Positions 47,052 through 58,404 of a stretch of DNA of 64,000 bases are shown here, piece by piece. The stretch's first letter is position 1. The number at the start of each line of letters is the position of its first letter. The notes below the pieces were generated by a model, which was given only the letters and a program-made list of their open reading frames with translations, was not told the origin of the DNA and did not search any database. Where the stretch lies: contig CAJQUW010008706.1 in NCBI GenBank assembly GCA_907163375.1, positions 124,001 to 188,000 on the forward strand. The letters are read 5' to 3'. This stretch comes from Prostheceraeus crozeri (taxonomy: Eukaryota; Platyhelminthes; Polycladida; Euryleptidae). The position numbers and the translations under genes were made by a program.

Positions 47052-47339
47052 ATATTTTTAAACTTTAGATATGATTCAGGCGTTGAATAAATTCCCTTTG
47101 ACTCTTTTGTCTTATATTAAAATTTGGTGACAATGCATGCCTCCTTTGCAAAATTATTCACTGAGAAAATTGCAAAGTTGCATTTGGGAGACCAATTATA
47201 TTTTATGATCTAAAACTCCAAGCCAAGAGCCAAGTATCTGTAGCTGCTATCTCTATAGAGATTATGCTAAAACTTGTAAATGAGGCTAAAATGAAATTCA
47301 GTCTGAGGCCCACTTCAATTTTAAATACATGTGATTCAG

Positions 47340-47562
47340 GTACATCTTACTAGGTACAGATGATGCAGAGCACTTGTTATCTTCAATGAGACAATGTATA
47401 CAGATGACCGTATTACCGTACTCGATTCATTGTAACCAACACACTCATTTCAATTGCGCATGGAAGCCATATAATGCTCATCGCACCGAAGACATTATTT
47501 CATTTTGTGAATTCCTTTTGACAGTCAAGCAGCTCGATCACCAAGATTGGGTTCAATGATTG
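47340..47562 (+). CDS. Candidate exon of an unidentified host gene
   Basis: After an acceptor (ACATGTGATTCAG) an open frame reads YILLGTDDAEHLLSSM, then LPYSIHCNQHTHFNCAWKPY, and ends in a stop at about 47560. The cysteine- and histidine-rich centre looks coding, but I know no matching family. It may belong to the same gene as 46663-47051, through alternative splicing or a decayed copy, since that frame has its own stop and polyadenylation signal. Confidence 0.3.
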
Positions 47563-50500
47563 AGTAATTGATACTGTCCACATGAAACGACAGTGCTGCA
47601 TTCATGTGTTACGGTTGCATATATACATGAAGCATCTACAGGCAAAACCCAAACAACATCGCATAAATAATAAAATATCAATAATTCCCCAAATAACTTG
47701 TTTGGTTTCTTTAGAGTTGAACAGTGTTAAAGACTTGGCATCATACATATACATATATCAATCTTATACAACAAGTCGGCTACTCGTTTGTAATTGCTTT
47801 TTGATCATTCGATAGCATCTACCACGAATATACTGCAATCATTCTCAATCATTCTGTTATCAATCAAAATTTGACATTAGTGATTCTATGAATCTTTGCT
47901 ATTGACCACGAGAAGTGCTATCAAACTCAAGAATTGTGCCAATGGTGATTATTGCTCAACAATGTGATACTATCAAATGCATTTTTGGCAATGTCAATTG
48001 ATCTAGCGAACCTATGAACAATTTCCTAATCAATAATCTCATGAATAATTAATTAAACTGTATAGGAATTCTTAGCAAACACCAATTTTGGGATTTTGTT
48101 CCATCAATCTTGTAATTTTAGTCAATCTTGAAATTTTGGAGAAACATTTAATTGACAGGTATTAATCAAATATCAAATTATCGTTCTACATCTCGGTTAT
48201 TGAGGACCCGTAAACGCTAAACAAGCAGCGCCTGATCTCGCAGTGAATTAATTGACTGACTGAAGATGGTTTTTGTAATCATCTGCACTCAAAACAATTC
48301 AAAGAGAAGATTTAATGAAGCAATTTTTATCATTCATTGAGGAATCTGCGCATTTGCTTAAGTGAGGAAATGATTTGCAAATTAGGAAATTTCAATTGCT
48401 CCAGCTAGCGTCCCAAGTTCTGATGAATGATAGTGTAAACTCTTTTTTACGATTTTCGTCAGACGACCGGAATCTGCAACGCCATTACCGAGTTTCCGGA
48501 AAATGACTGTAATTCATCCTTCGCACAGCTGTTTGATCATGCCGCTCTCTGATCCTCCTTCAATGTAATTCCGAATTCAAATTTGCTGACAGTTCTACCG
48601 GAAAAGATTAGAATTGCACCAGAATATCAAGATGGGGATCATGTTTTAACGACCGTCTTTACGTTACCAATATTTCCATAATTCATTGTTCTGAAAACTC
48701 TATCGAGGTGTTGAAATGCCAATTCACTTTAACGTTGAATCTCATCATCGATGATTGCAGATTCGAGTTAGAGAAACAGAGACAGTTGCTACTTGCAAGC
48801 AGAAAGGCTCACTTGTCTTCATGATGATGAGCTGAGTAACCGGACTTTTTTGGTCAGGGGCCAGGATTTGGACGGCGACTCGTCTCATTTAGAGTTAACA
48901 GCATTTGAATACAATTCAAAAGCTACTAATTTATTTTCGTGTTCAGAATTATGGCATATGAACATTCACAAGCTCCATACATCGCTTTATGCTATCTTAG
49001 CTGTACATCCATGCACTGTACATCGTAATGTGATAAAATGGAGAGACACTAGGAGCGAAAAATAACTTTCTCTCATTTGGTTGATATTGAACCAATAGCG
49101 CATCTCTTGCAGGAGCAAAATTAACTACTGCCATGGTCTATAGAGATGGTGAAAGAAAATAACATTGCAGAATGTGAATTTTCGCTGATTTTTTCACATT
49201 TTTCAGAGACATTTGGCTGGACGACTTTTAGGCAATGTTTCACCTTATGATCTGTACATAGTTTGGCCCACTATTTAAATGTAGCAATTGATGAATATAT
49301 AAAATGCATATGATCATATTTGCAAATTTGTATATTCATTAGGGCTGTAGGCAGTGCGCCTGTTATCGTATTCGGTGCACCTGTGCGAGCAGATGCGGCT
49401 AGCACACTGCCCACAACATTCATAATTCGAAGCAAGCAAACGCATGTTTTATTTCCAAGCTGCAATTAAGATATTATTATCAATCAGTTATTTCGCCAGC
49501 AAAATGCTTTACAGCTTTTGTCCTATCTCACAGAAATGGTTTTCATGACTTGTCGTGGGCGGATCGCGGCGTCTTCGAATCAACTGTTGGAATCATTTGT
49601 ACAGAGAGAGAGGATCATGCACTCGTGTCTAGGAAGCTCATTTCATATCAGCTGTACCCATGATAGACATGATTGCAAGCCAAACTGGACCATATATCAA
49701 TGCAGGATGAACTAAAACACGACATGGAAAAAATTCGAAGAATGCAGGAAACGGAAGATACCAATGTTAAACAACTACTCTAGTGGAAAAGCGTGTAAAT
49801 AATTAAGCAACTTAGAGTCAAGAGTGCATGAATGTGCAAAAGAATGTGAAGTTTAAGATGACGGAAAGGAAAACTATCTTTAAAATCGGCAGTCCGTGCT
49901 TAGTATGGGTCTGGTTCGCATTCTGAAGACAATAGTGAGAACCGCTAAACTGCAAAATGAACCATTGATATGAAGTGGTGCAGAATAGAAATCGGCTTTT
50001 GGACACGACCATGGAAATCCAATTTAGCTGTTTGTCTTAGATATTTCCTCTTTTTTGCCTTGTCTTACACTTTTTATTAACTTTTAGCGAGTGCACTAAA
50101 AGATTTTAGACTGCTTAATGCAGTCTCCTCCCGATGCATGAAAGTATTTTCATGATGACAAATAAGAAGCAAAATATCGCACATGGCAATCATGGCTATT
50201 CAAGAACTGAAAGAAATCGGGTTGACGCCAATTTGATAATACATCGTCGAAAAGACATGTGCACTCTGTAGTTTTCCATCTGTCGCTACATGTAGAGTTC
50301 GTTTCAGTGTCTCTGTAATTACTTTGGATCATCCTTGTCATCAACAGTAGAGTCTATCCGGAAGGAATAACCAAACTTTCTTCTAAATGAAATTCATAAG
50401 TACAGTTATCTGACTTTTTGGAGTCATAACGTGCTTAGACACTTTAACAAAAATGCAAATGAATGGAAGGTATCCAAACACAGGTTTACGCTATTCATCA

Positions 50501-52377
50501 TATCTTTATAATGTTACTTCTGTCCAATTTCACGATGTCTTCATGCAGAATCAACGGGTGTAGAATCAGTCGCTAGAATCTTGCATAAAAGTTAGTATAG
50601 CACATAATGAAGCACATTTCAAAGTTATTAGAACTTATTTGAAAGTCGCAATGTGGACACAGCGAACGTTTTATATGTTTTGATGATGAGTCAAACAAAT
50701 AAATGTTGACAAACATTGGCCAACATAACACCAGTAAGACACAATTATTAACCTGACCGCCGTGTATTCACTTCTATCTTTATAGGCCTATTTATAATCA
50801 ATATTTCCTTGACATAAAGGATTACTGATGCCGGCTGACAAATATTCTGGCATTCTAAATTGCAAAATCACTAGCACGAATAAAATGCGTTCGAGAAAAT
50901 TGTCAGAGTCATAAAAGAATATTTAGTGAATTATTAAGGTCAATAATGTTAACTTGACTATACTAAACTAGCCGATACAACAGTTGCACCAATGCTATTT
51001 CACTATTATCATTAACTTTCAATGTTATTGAGAAATATAATATTTCATTAGAATGAAATGACCGAACATTTTTAAATGGAATAAAGTAAGAATGGAATTC
51101 CGCTAATCAGTGTAAGAAATTGCTAACAAATTGAAGCAAGCTTTCTCCCCAGAGAGGTTGCTTCGAGAGGTTGACGCTGAAACTTAATGAATTAGGAATT
51201 ATCTTTTAGCAGCATGTATTTGTCAGTTTAATGAACATACATTTTGAAAAGACATGTGGCGGTCTACTTGCAACAAACCAATCAAAAGTGTGGCTCATCT
51301 ACGTTAGCAGCAAGGCATAGACAACGAAGCGACTAATTTTTTTTTGATGATCTTATTTATACTTTACATAGTGTTTATAAGAAAATTTATAAAACTCAAT
51401 TATTCAATAAATCTTCCGCAAGAATGGAGGGAGATATAGTGGTAGAACAAAAGTATTTCTTTTAAAAGGCTACATATACATCATCATAGAAAAACTCTTA
51501 TTCGCTGTTTCTGACCACTTAAAAACTAATACAACATTAAGATCGATCGTTGTACACACACACTGTAGGTCTCCGCTGTGGATTCGAAAGAAATAATGTC
51601 GCATACTATTTGACTAAGACGCATCATTACTCCCATGCAATCGCAATGCAAAGAAAAGGAGACTCCGTCAACTATGTTAACAAGCAAATGCAAATAAATA
51701 TATTTACAAGATAAAACATTGATTGTAATAAAGTGATTGATAAAAAGCACATCATCCATAGAGAGCTGTGAGTAGCTTTAGCATAAGATAGAAGATGCAA
51801 CAAAGTCAATTTTACAGTCTTTGACTTTATATATTTATTCATTTCCTCAACTATCACTTGAAATTGAGATAATCTCTTTCTTTGACAATCATCATGAAGA
51901 AAGTCTTTGACGTCTGAGCTAATAGATCAATAAGCAATAAATAAATCTTTCAAAAGCAGTTCAAGTATCCAACATCAAAAACAAATGAGTTCAAATTTAG
52001 AAGCTCTCCAACCACGAACTGCATCTTGATGATCGATTACCTTTGATCTTTCACGAAAACCAGTTAGAATTTGACATCTATGTAGGTAAACTATTTTTAC
52101 ATTCATCTATTATTCTATTTTTTCGTGTACAACGCGCGCTTCATCAATTTTGCAATGAAAATTAATATTCTGGGATGAAATGAGGCTTCTGTAGTCAAAA
52201 AATCTCGTTGTCATTAATTCAATTTTCTGTCAGTGACATTTTGCACTACACGTTATTTTCTCATCTAAGAAATCAGTAGAATTTGCAGTGGATGGCGGTG
52301 AGTGTATCCTGATATTTGATAGCATGAATATCGACTCAGAGAACTACACGGAGTGGATATAAAAAGCATCGTTCTGA
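47563..52377. other. No supported gene
   Basis: Nearly 5 kb of AT-rich DNA. The frame at 48793-49065 (90 codons) is the longest on the plus strand and has no domain. Others (49271-49465, 49518-49715, 51526-51857) overlap on both strands without features. Confidence 0.55.
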
Positions 52378-52466
52378 GGTCACTCACGTCCGTAAATGGA
52401 GTGACCTTATGATAGAGTGCTAACCATGATCCCACAAAACCTGGGTTTAAACCTCGGTCAGGTCAA
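52378..52466 (+). other. tRNA-like sequence with adjacent hairpin
   Basis: GGTCACTC at 52379 pairs with GAGTGACC ending at 52406. From there TGACCT, an AGAGTGCTAACC segment, GGGTTTAAACC (a near B box) and a closing AGGTCA give a tRNA-like outline. The anticodon arm does not fold cleanly. It may be a SINE head or chance. Confidence 0.3.
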
Positions 52467-53959
52467 ATATCAGACTTTTGAGTATGTTCACTCTCTCCTT
52501 GTTGAACATTCATCTCTTTGAATTGGATAAGTTACTGGGAAAATCGGGAAGACGGTGCTAGGGTAGAGCATTTTCGAGCACAAACAATGGCCGAGTCTTC
52601 CTTTGTATAAAATGCAGTTCATCAAAATGACATGTGCAGTAATTAATTGCTTCAGAATAGACATATCTAATGAGGTGAAATATCATGACTGAAAAGATAG
52701 TCATTTTATCATAAATCTGATATTTCTGATCTGAAGCTTCAGATCTGAAGTCACGTTTTCGGGTAGAGATACCAATGTAGCAATTATAATTTCACATTTT
52801 CCTATTCACAGTGTGAAGCATCAATCATAATAATAGCACCTGCATGCGGATATATTAGTGCTGGTAGACAACATTAAATATTGCTGCTCTTGTTATAAGA
52901 CAGATTTTGAAGGAAATTGTCCGTGAGGAAGCAGAATCACAAAGCTCGTAAATATGGATAATTCGCCTATTAAGGGAACATTTTCACATCCCTATGGGCG
53001 CTCTGTGTTTTGTTCATCATCCACGACGACTGTTAGATTTATCAGCAAAACTTCACAGCTTGCGACGCTTAAAATCACTTCAGAGCAGAACTGGAGAAAA
53101 TTTGAACAAGATCTACAGGATGGGTCTGAATTTATCCCGCCGAATTCATTCCGAGGAATTTATTTTCGTCTCACAATTTATTTTTCGACGTAAACAAAGA
53201 ATTACTTTATTCTAGAAAACCGCGCGACACTTTTCGCTCACAGGACCAGGCAAGAATTCATTTTCTAGCTTTAGGAGATGATGAAAGTTCATAATGACGC
53301 TTAATAGAATTTGAACTAATTAAATATTCTCCTAAACCTCTGCCACTTCCAAAACGCTAAGAGGTGGTTGGTGCATGTGTTCCTAAAGTGAAGATTCCAA
53401 CTTGTCCACATGACCAGGTCTTTCGAAGCTAATTCATTTGAGGGAAACCATTTTCTCAACCGTGGAGATTGACACTTCTCGAGAATAAAATTACAACATT
53501 CAGCACGAATTTGATGTCTTCTTATGTTGAATAATGAACAAATGCTGATATATTTTAGTTTTTTTAATAGTATATTTTAATATTTCTGATATATTTTTAT
53601 ATAAGTTTTACATATGAAACTTTGAGAAAAAGATTTTTAAAATTGAATCCAGTGTTGTTTTTGATAAATCGAGTTCAACATCATTATGTCTTCGTGTTGT
53701 TGTCTTTGGATTGTTTCTATCACAGCGTTAGTTACACTGTTTTACAGAATAACAGTTCCCCTGATACAGGGTGGGCTCTGGGAAGCTGAAGGATTTTCAA
53801 GCTCTGCAATAGTCATTTTTCGATTTATTTACAGGCCAAGTCTGTCTTTTTCGGAAACTATGCGTTCGGGAGTTTACATTATTTGCAATTGTAGCATCAA
53901 TTTGTTATATGCTTTGCGGATTATTGCAACTGAATGTAATTCGATATAATTGATTGATG
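52467..53959. other. No supported gene
   Basis: AT-rich DNA. Overlapping frames at 52954-53215 and one at 53686-53949 have no recognisable domain. Confidence 0.55.
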
Positions 53960-53961
53960 TA

Positions 53962-55617
53962 CAGATTGTTTCATAAAAAATGGATCACCCTTAAACATCG
54001 CCTTAACTTCAACTTTGTCTAACTCCGCCAAACTTGAACGAATTTCTCTGAAATTTGAAAGATATGTCAGTTGTGCTTACTAATATCATTGTTGGAAATT
54101 TCAAGCATGAATATTGAGTTGTTTTCCTGTTATAGATAAAAAAGTAGTAGATAATTTGATCTTCATTTAGCAATGTTACACAAAATCACACCTCACTCTT
54201 ATAAAATTACATTTGTTTCCTTTGTTATGTAATATGTTGTTCTACAAGCCAAAAGCTATCAAGCAAAAATAAAATAAAGAAAATCGGTCAATCAGAGCCA
54301 GTATAGCACCATTATTCATCAACAATAATGTAACTGCTACATGTGATTAACTGGACTTCATGTTCCATAGCTTCCTGACTTCGTTGCGGTGGTGTTGGCA
54401 GCACTCCTGATTGCTTTCAGCTAGAAATCTATCTCTTACCGGTTGAAAACAATACAAAGCACAAATGAACAATAACGAGATCGCATTCACAAAAGGCAAA
54501 GTGTCAGCCTTGCTAGAAGTAGGGTTTTCTTTGCGAGCTACAAGCAGGCGACTAAATGTCCCTTATACAAATGTGCATCGATGGCATAATGATGATTTTT
54601 GACTCTGTCGTAAAGAGGGTTCTGGCTGTCCACGCAAAACATCCAAACGTAGAGACCGCCCAATTTTGAGATTTGTTAAAGTTGATCCAAGTCTCTCGTT
54701 AACTGAGATGGCTGCACTAGACTCGTCTATTTCTAAGTCCACTATTCGTAGAAGACTTATTGAGTCGAATTTCAAGAGCTGTAAGAGGCCCTCTCAGATC
54801 GAATTATCAGATCAGCATACAAAAAGACGTCTCAGATGGGCAATGAGTCATTGTCACTGGCGAAATCAATGGGATCGGGTTGTCGGGTCTGGTGAGGCAT
54901 CAGTCCGTCTGAAGGATAGTGATGGTCGATTGAGATTATGGATAAAATCTGATCAGGAAATGCCGAGACATTTACATCGTCCCCGGGTACAAGGTGGTGC
55001 GACTCTACTGATTTGGGCTGGCATTTGGACCAATGGCCGCTCTGAACTTCACATACAGCAAGGAACCATGAATTCTGAACACTATGTGAATGTTTTACGA
55101 ATGAACATTGGCCAAATGACAGATCAACTTGGTGATCCATCAACTTGGTTATTTGTGGATGATAATGCTACGTGTTACAGGAGTAGTAGAGTCAACTTAT
55201 GCAAGTCTCAATTAGGGCTTAGGACATTATCTTGACCAGCTCGTTCTCCTGATCTGAATCCCATAGAAAATGTATGGAGTATTCTAAAACGTAACGTTCG
55301 TCGGTCACTGCTACCTACAGATGGCGTATCACAACTTGCGTCACTGTTAAAAAGAGAGTGGAGAAAGTTAGATCAGTCAAAAATCAACGATATCATCGAA
55401 TCAATGCCTAGACGAATTGGTAATGTCATTGACAATAAGGGTAGGGCCAGAAAATATTAGCTTCTTAAGAACCGTTACTGTATCATAGCTTATCAGATTA
55501 TATAAGGACATTTAAATATATTAGGGACACGAAATAACATGAAAAATGCTTTCTGTATCATACTTATGTTTTATTTAGTCAAATTTTAGGATGATCCACT
55601 TTTTATGAAACGGACTG
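53962..55617 (+). mobile_element. Tc1-family DNA transposon, copy 2 (inactive)
   Basis: Same family and orientation as 6177-7821, with only scattered differences. TA flanks it at 53960-53961 and 55618-55619. The right end GTTTCATAAAAAGTGGATCA (inverted) is closer to the Tc1 consensus than the left. It has a 13-bp insert near 55556 relative to copy 1. Confidence 0.92.
54465..55460 (+). pseudogene. Tc1 transposase pseudogene, copy 2 (DD34E)
   Basis: The frame runs from ATG 54465 to TAG 55458-55460 with no frameshift seen, so this copy shows the family layout: helix-turn-helix (GFSLRATSRRLNVPYT), the GRPRKTS-type linker, then the catalytic core. It is dead for other reasons. TGA replaces an arginine codon at 54600-54602, and TGA replaces the tryptophan before PARSPDL at 55233-55235. 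The first catalytic Asp is lost (SGEASVRL where copy 1 has SDEASVRL). The second Asp (DDNATCYRSS) and the glutamate (NPIENVW) remain, 34 residues apart. Confidence 0.92.
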
Positions 55618-55713
55618 TATTTACATGAAATTCAGTAATATCAAGAAATCAATCCAGATCATTTCATTAAGTCATGAAATCAATTTGATTGCTTTCACGC
55701 ATTTCTGTAGCAG

Positions 55714-55792
55714 AACAATTGAAGGTTGCATCACGAGTGACGATCGAGGGCGAAGCCCGAGATCGACAAACGAGTGTTGCAACCGAATTGTT
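55714..55792. repeat. 79-bp hairpin element
   Basis: AACAATTGAAGGTTGCA pairs, with small mismatches, with its complement near 55773-55792. CACGAGTG faces CGAGTGTT, and the centre GATCGAGGGCGAAGCCCGAG is itself almost palindromic with a GAA loop. It is GC-rich at the core against AT-rich flanks. It may be a tiny MITE or a structured RNA element. Confidence 0.65.
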
Positions 55793-55983
55793 ACCCTGTT
55801 TTTTTGGACAGAGTAATGTAAGCGATTTATCACCACACTTAGCCGATTTCTATGTAATTGCTTGAACTATTAGGGAATTTGTACTTTATTGTTCCTCAAT
55901 GAATGGCATAGAAATCGTTTTTCAACCATAGATATCTATAACTAGCAATTTTGGCTGGTCAACAGTTTGCAGATGTGTTTTAG
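55793..55983. other. Spacer
   Basis: AT-rich; nothing recognised. Confidence 0.5.
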
Positions 55984-56011
55984 AACGCTATCTTAGCGGT
56001 ATGATAGCGTT
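55984..56011. repeat. 28-bp palindromic site, left copy
   Basis: Arms AACGCTATC and GATAGCGTT are perfect inverted repeats of 9 bp around a 10-bp spacer (TTAGCGGTAT). It lies 310 bp beyond the 3' end of the Crypton gene and is repeated in the same orientation at 57960-57987 with 25 of 28 bases identical. The arm-spacer-arm layout resembles tyrosine-recombinase core sites. Confidence 0.75.
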
Positions 56012-56320
56012 ATCCGACAAACTAAGTATTTCAGAACGCACTATTCTTTATCATGAAGCGCCAATCTATGCGCTATTTATTGAAGTTCTGAGAAACGCTA
56101 CTTAACACAGTAGGAAATTGGTTGTTGTCTGTAATTGTAAATGAAAGCTATCTTATTTTATGCACCTTTTTGGCGGAATGTTTTTGCATGTTTACTACTT
56201 GTCAAGTTACAAGAGTTCCAACATCAGTATTAAAACTTATGAATTAGAATTCATATCAATGTAGCCTACTGTAACAATTTCAGATTTGTAGATAATTAAT
56301 TCCAGATCTAATTTATTAAT

Positions 56321-57517
56321 TTAGAAAGACACATTTATACTGAAATCAAAATCAATTTGATCAATGGATGTATGAAAGCAATTACATAATTTAGTCTTTG
56401 GTTTAGGCGGGTCTAGAAGGCTGCTAAGCATCACTTCTTGCTCCGGTCCTTTTCTTTTGTATGCTTCAACAGCATTGCTTCGATGCCCAGTTCTTGATTT
56501 TATTAACTGCTCGTCTACATTTTCTCGGAATAGCCTTGTCGCACATGTTACTTTGCCAGAATGTGCCGTGATGTATCCTTTGATATCGGCTATGGATGCG
56601 GCCTCCGGCAACAATTTTCTGATGGAATTGACTCCAACGGGAGAAGTGGCGAATCTGGGCTGGTCTGGGATAATGTTTCGTAGTGGTCGACGGTAAAATG
56701 CTCCCGTAAAAACACCCATGCTTCGAAGCCGGCTCACGTAAAGTTTCAATATCTTATATACCGATCGATTGTTATCGCTATTGTATTGTCGAACACACTT
56801 GTTTTGTATCTTGCGATCGCGGATTCCACCGGAAAAGACTTTGTTGCCGCGACCCGTGTACTCAACGAATTTCCCATGGTCGTCTTCTGAAAACGTGAAT
56901 TGCTCCAGTTGCATCTGGCGATGTTCGTCGCACGCTCTGAGCCCTAAAACTTTACAGTTGTAGAAGTAAACGGCCCGCAATAGTCCATTTCCATCATGTA
57001 AGGAAAATGCATTGGTATCCCATAGTTTCGCCTCACTATCCTCTGATATCGGATCAGCTCTCTTGTGATGGGATCCGATGCCCCGAGAAGTGAGATTTCT
57101 CATGCAGGCATCTAAAGCACGGACAAATTGCACAAAATTGAAATCCTCCTTATCCATTATATTGCAGTCGGGTCTTTCTTCTCGGATAAATCGGGCCAAT
57201 CCGCAAACAATATTGTAAATAGTATTGGGAGGATACTCGGTTCCATCCTGCCGTCGGATCTAAATATAAAATGTTTCAAGGCTCTTGAAATGTCAGCCTT
57301 TGGAGCCGTCCACAAATGTGTTAGTTGGGGAACCAAGTAATCATTTTCTTGTGTTGTGGAAGATTGTTGGTTTCTTCAAGTGGCCCAATCTTCATATAAC
57401 TTTGCACCAGGAACTATTTCTAACGGTGTTCTTAGACCGTGAACATGAAACAACGCGATCCATGTCCTGAGACGACGCAATGGAAAATCGACTAGCGTCA
57501 AAGCTGTGGTCTGCCAT
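56321..57517 (-). pseudogene. Crypton-type tyrosine recombinase pseudogene
   Basis: Cryptons move by a tyrosine recombinase instead of a DDE transposase. On the minus strand an ATG at 57517 starts MADHSFDASRFSIASSQDM, then SKNTVRNSSWCKV, as in Crypton and related domesticated proteins. The frame breaks twice (near 57390 and 57260) and has a stop near 57376, then is open from 57259 to 56321. This part reads GTEYPPNTIYNIVCGLARFI, then GLRACDEHRQMQLEQF, containing the first catalytic arginine. It continues with TAHSGKVTCATRLF, where the arginine expected in the His-x-x-Arg box is lysine, and RTGHRSNAVEAYKR with the nucleophilic tyrosine. It is about the expected length. The breaks and the lysine change argue that it is dead. 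The long final frame could also be an exon behind a TTTAG acceptor at 57260. Confidence 0.88.
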
Positions 57518-57808
57518 TGTGATCAGATGTGCTTAGGGTAAAATTCAGAAATCCTATTTATATATTAGTGATGAGAATTATTAACAAGTCAATCATTAAA
57601 GAATAGATTTCATATCAAATACAATCAGCAACTGCTTTATCAAAAGAAGACACTTATGAAAGAGTAACAATACAACGCTATGAATTTGTATGGGCATTCA
57701 TTCTGTCTATTCCCTTATTCCAACGCAACTAGGTGTGAAAGTCTTGACTGGCAACAGAATCTATTGTGTTCGCTGTTGTACAAAGAGATTATCAGCTATG
57801 TTATAAAG

Positions 57809-57823
57809 AAACGCTATCTTAGC
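57809..57823. repeat. Half copy of the 28-bp palindromic site
   Basis: AACGCTATCTTAGCG matches the first 15 bases of the full sites, in the same orientation, without the second arm. Confidence 0.7.
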
Positions 57824-57959
57824 GTATCTGGATAACAGAACAAGTTGAAATTACGGTTACATTCACAATGTGCAATTACGAGCCATAGCAATCTTGGGTC
57901 AGATAATCAACAGATCAATCTATGCAGGCGGGCAGTGTTATTCTAATATAGCGCTAGAA

Positions 57960-57987
57960 AACGCTATCTTAGCGCTGTCATAGCGTT
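57960..57987. repeat. 28-bp palindromic site, right copy
   Basis: AACGCTAT and ATAGCGTT arms flank a 12-bp centre. It is in the same orientation as 55984-56011 and upstream of the Crypton gene start. Further single arms lie at 57673, 58009 (inverted) and 58131. Confidence 0.75.
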
Positions 57988-58404
57988 CGAAGTTAGAATA
58001 GCGTCACAAAATTGTGTTGAGACAGAGCCTTTCATACAAACTCCAGCGTGTGCAAAATGTGGAAATACCTTGTCAGACAGTCTGACGCTATCTGTGTTTC
58101 ATACAACTTACACAAGCTGTGAGGAGCTCGAACGCTATCTAAGAAAGTGATATCTATGGTATTTCTTTATTCAGCAGTTGAAACAAGTGAAATTGCATCA
58201 ACTGCACTTACATGAGGACGCAATGCAAGTGATTAAGAACTTCATGTTGATGTAACTGAAACTACCACAGTTAATGCATATGCATGGCCAGAGTGTAACA
58301 ATAAGGCAATGGAGTGCTTGACGTACAATTGTGCATGCTGAACTCTGTTCTAACTTTCGGACAGTCTGAATCATTATTCAACATTGATTGCGATCAAGGC
58401 TGCG

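Noticed and set aside
48793-49065. 90-codon plus-strand frame
   Set aside because: Non-ATG start, no domain, no splice chain.
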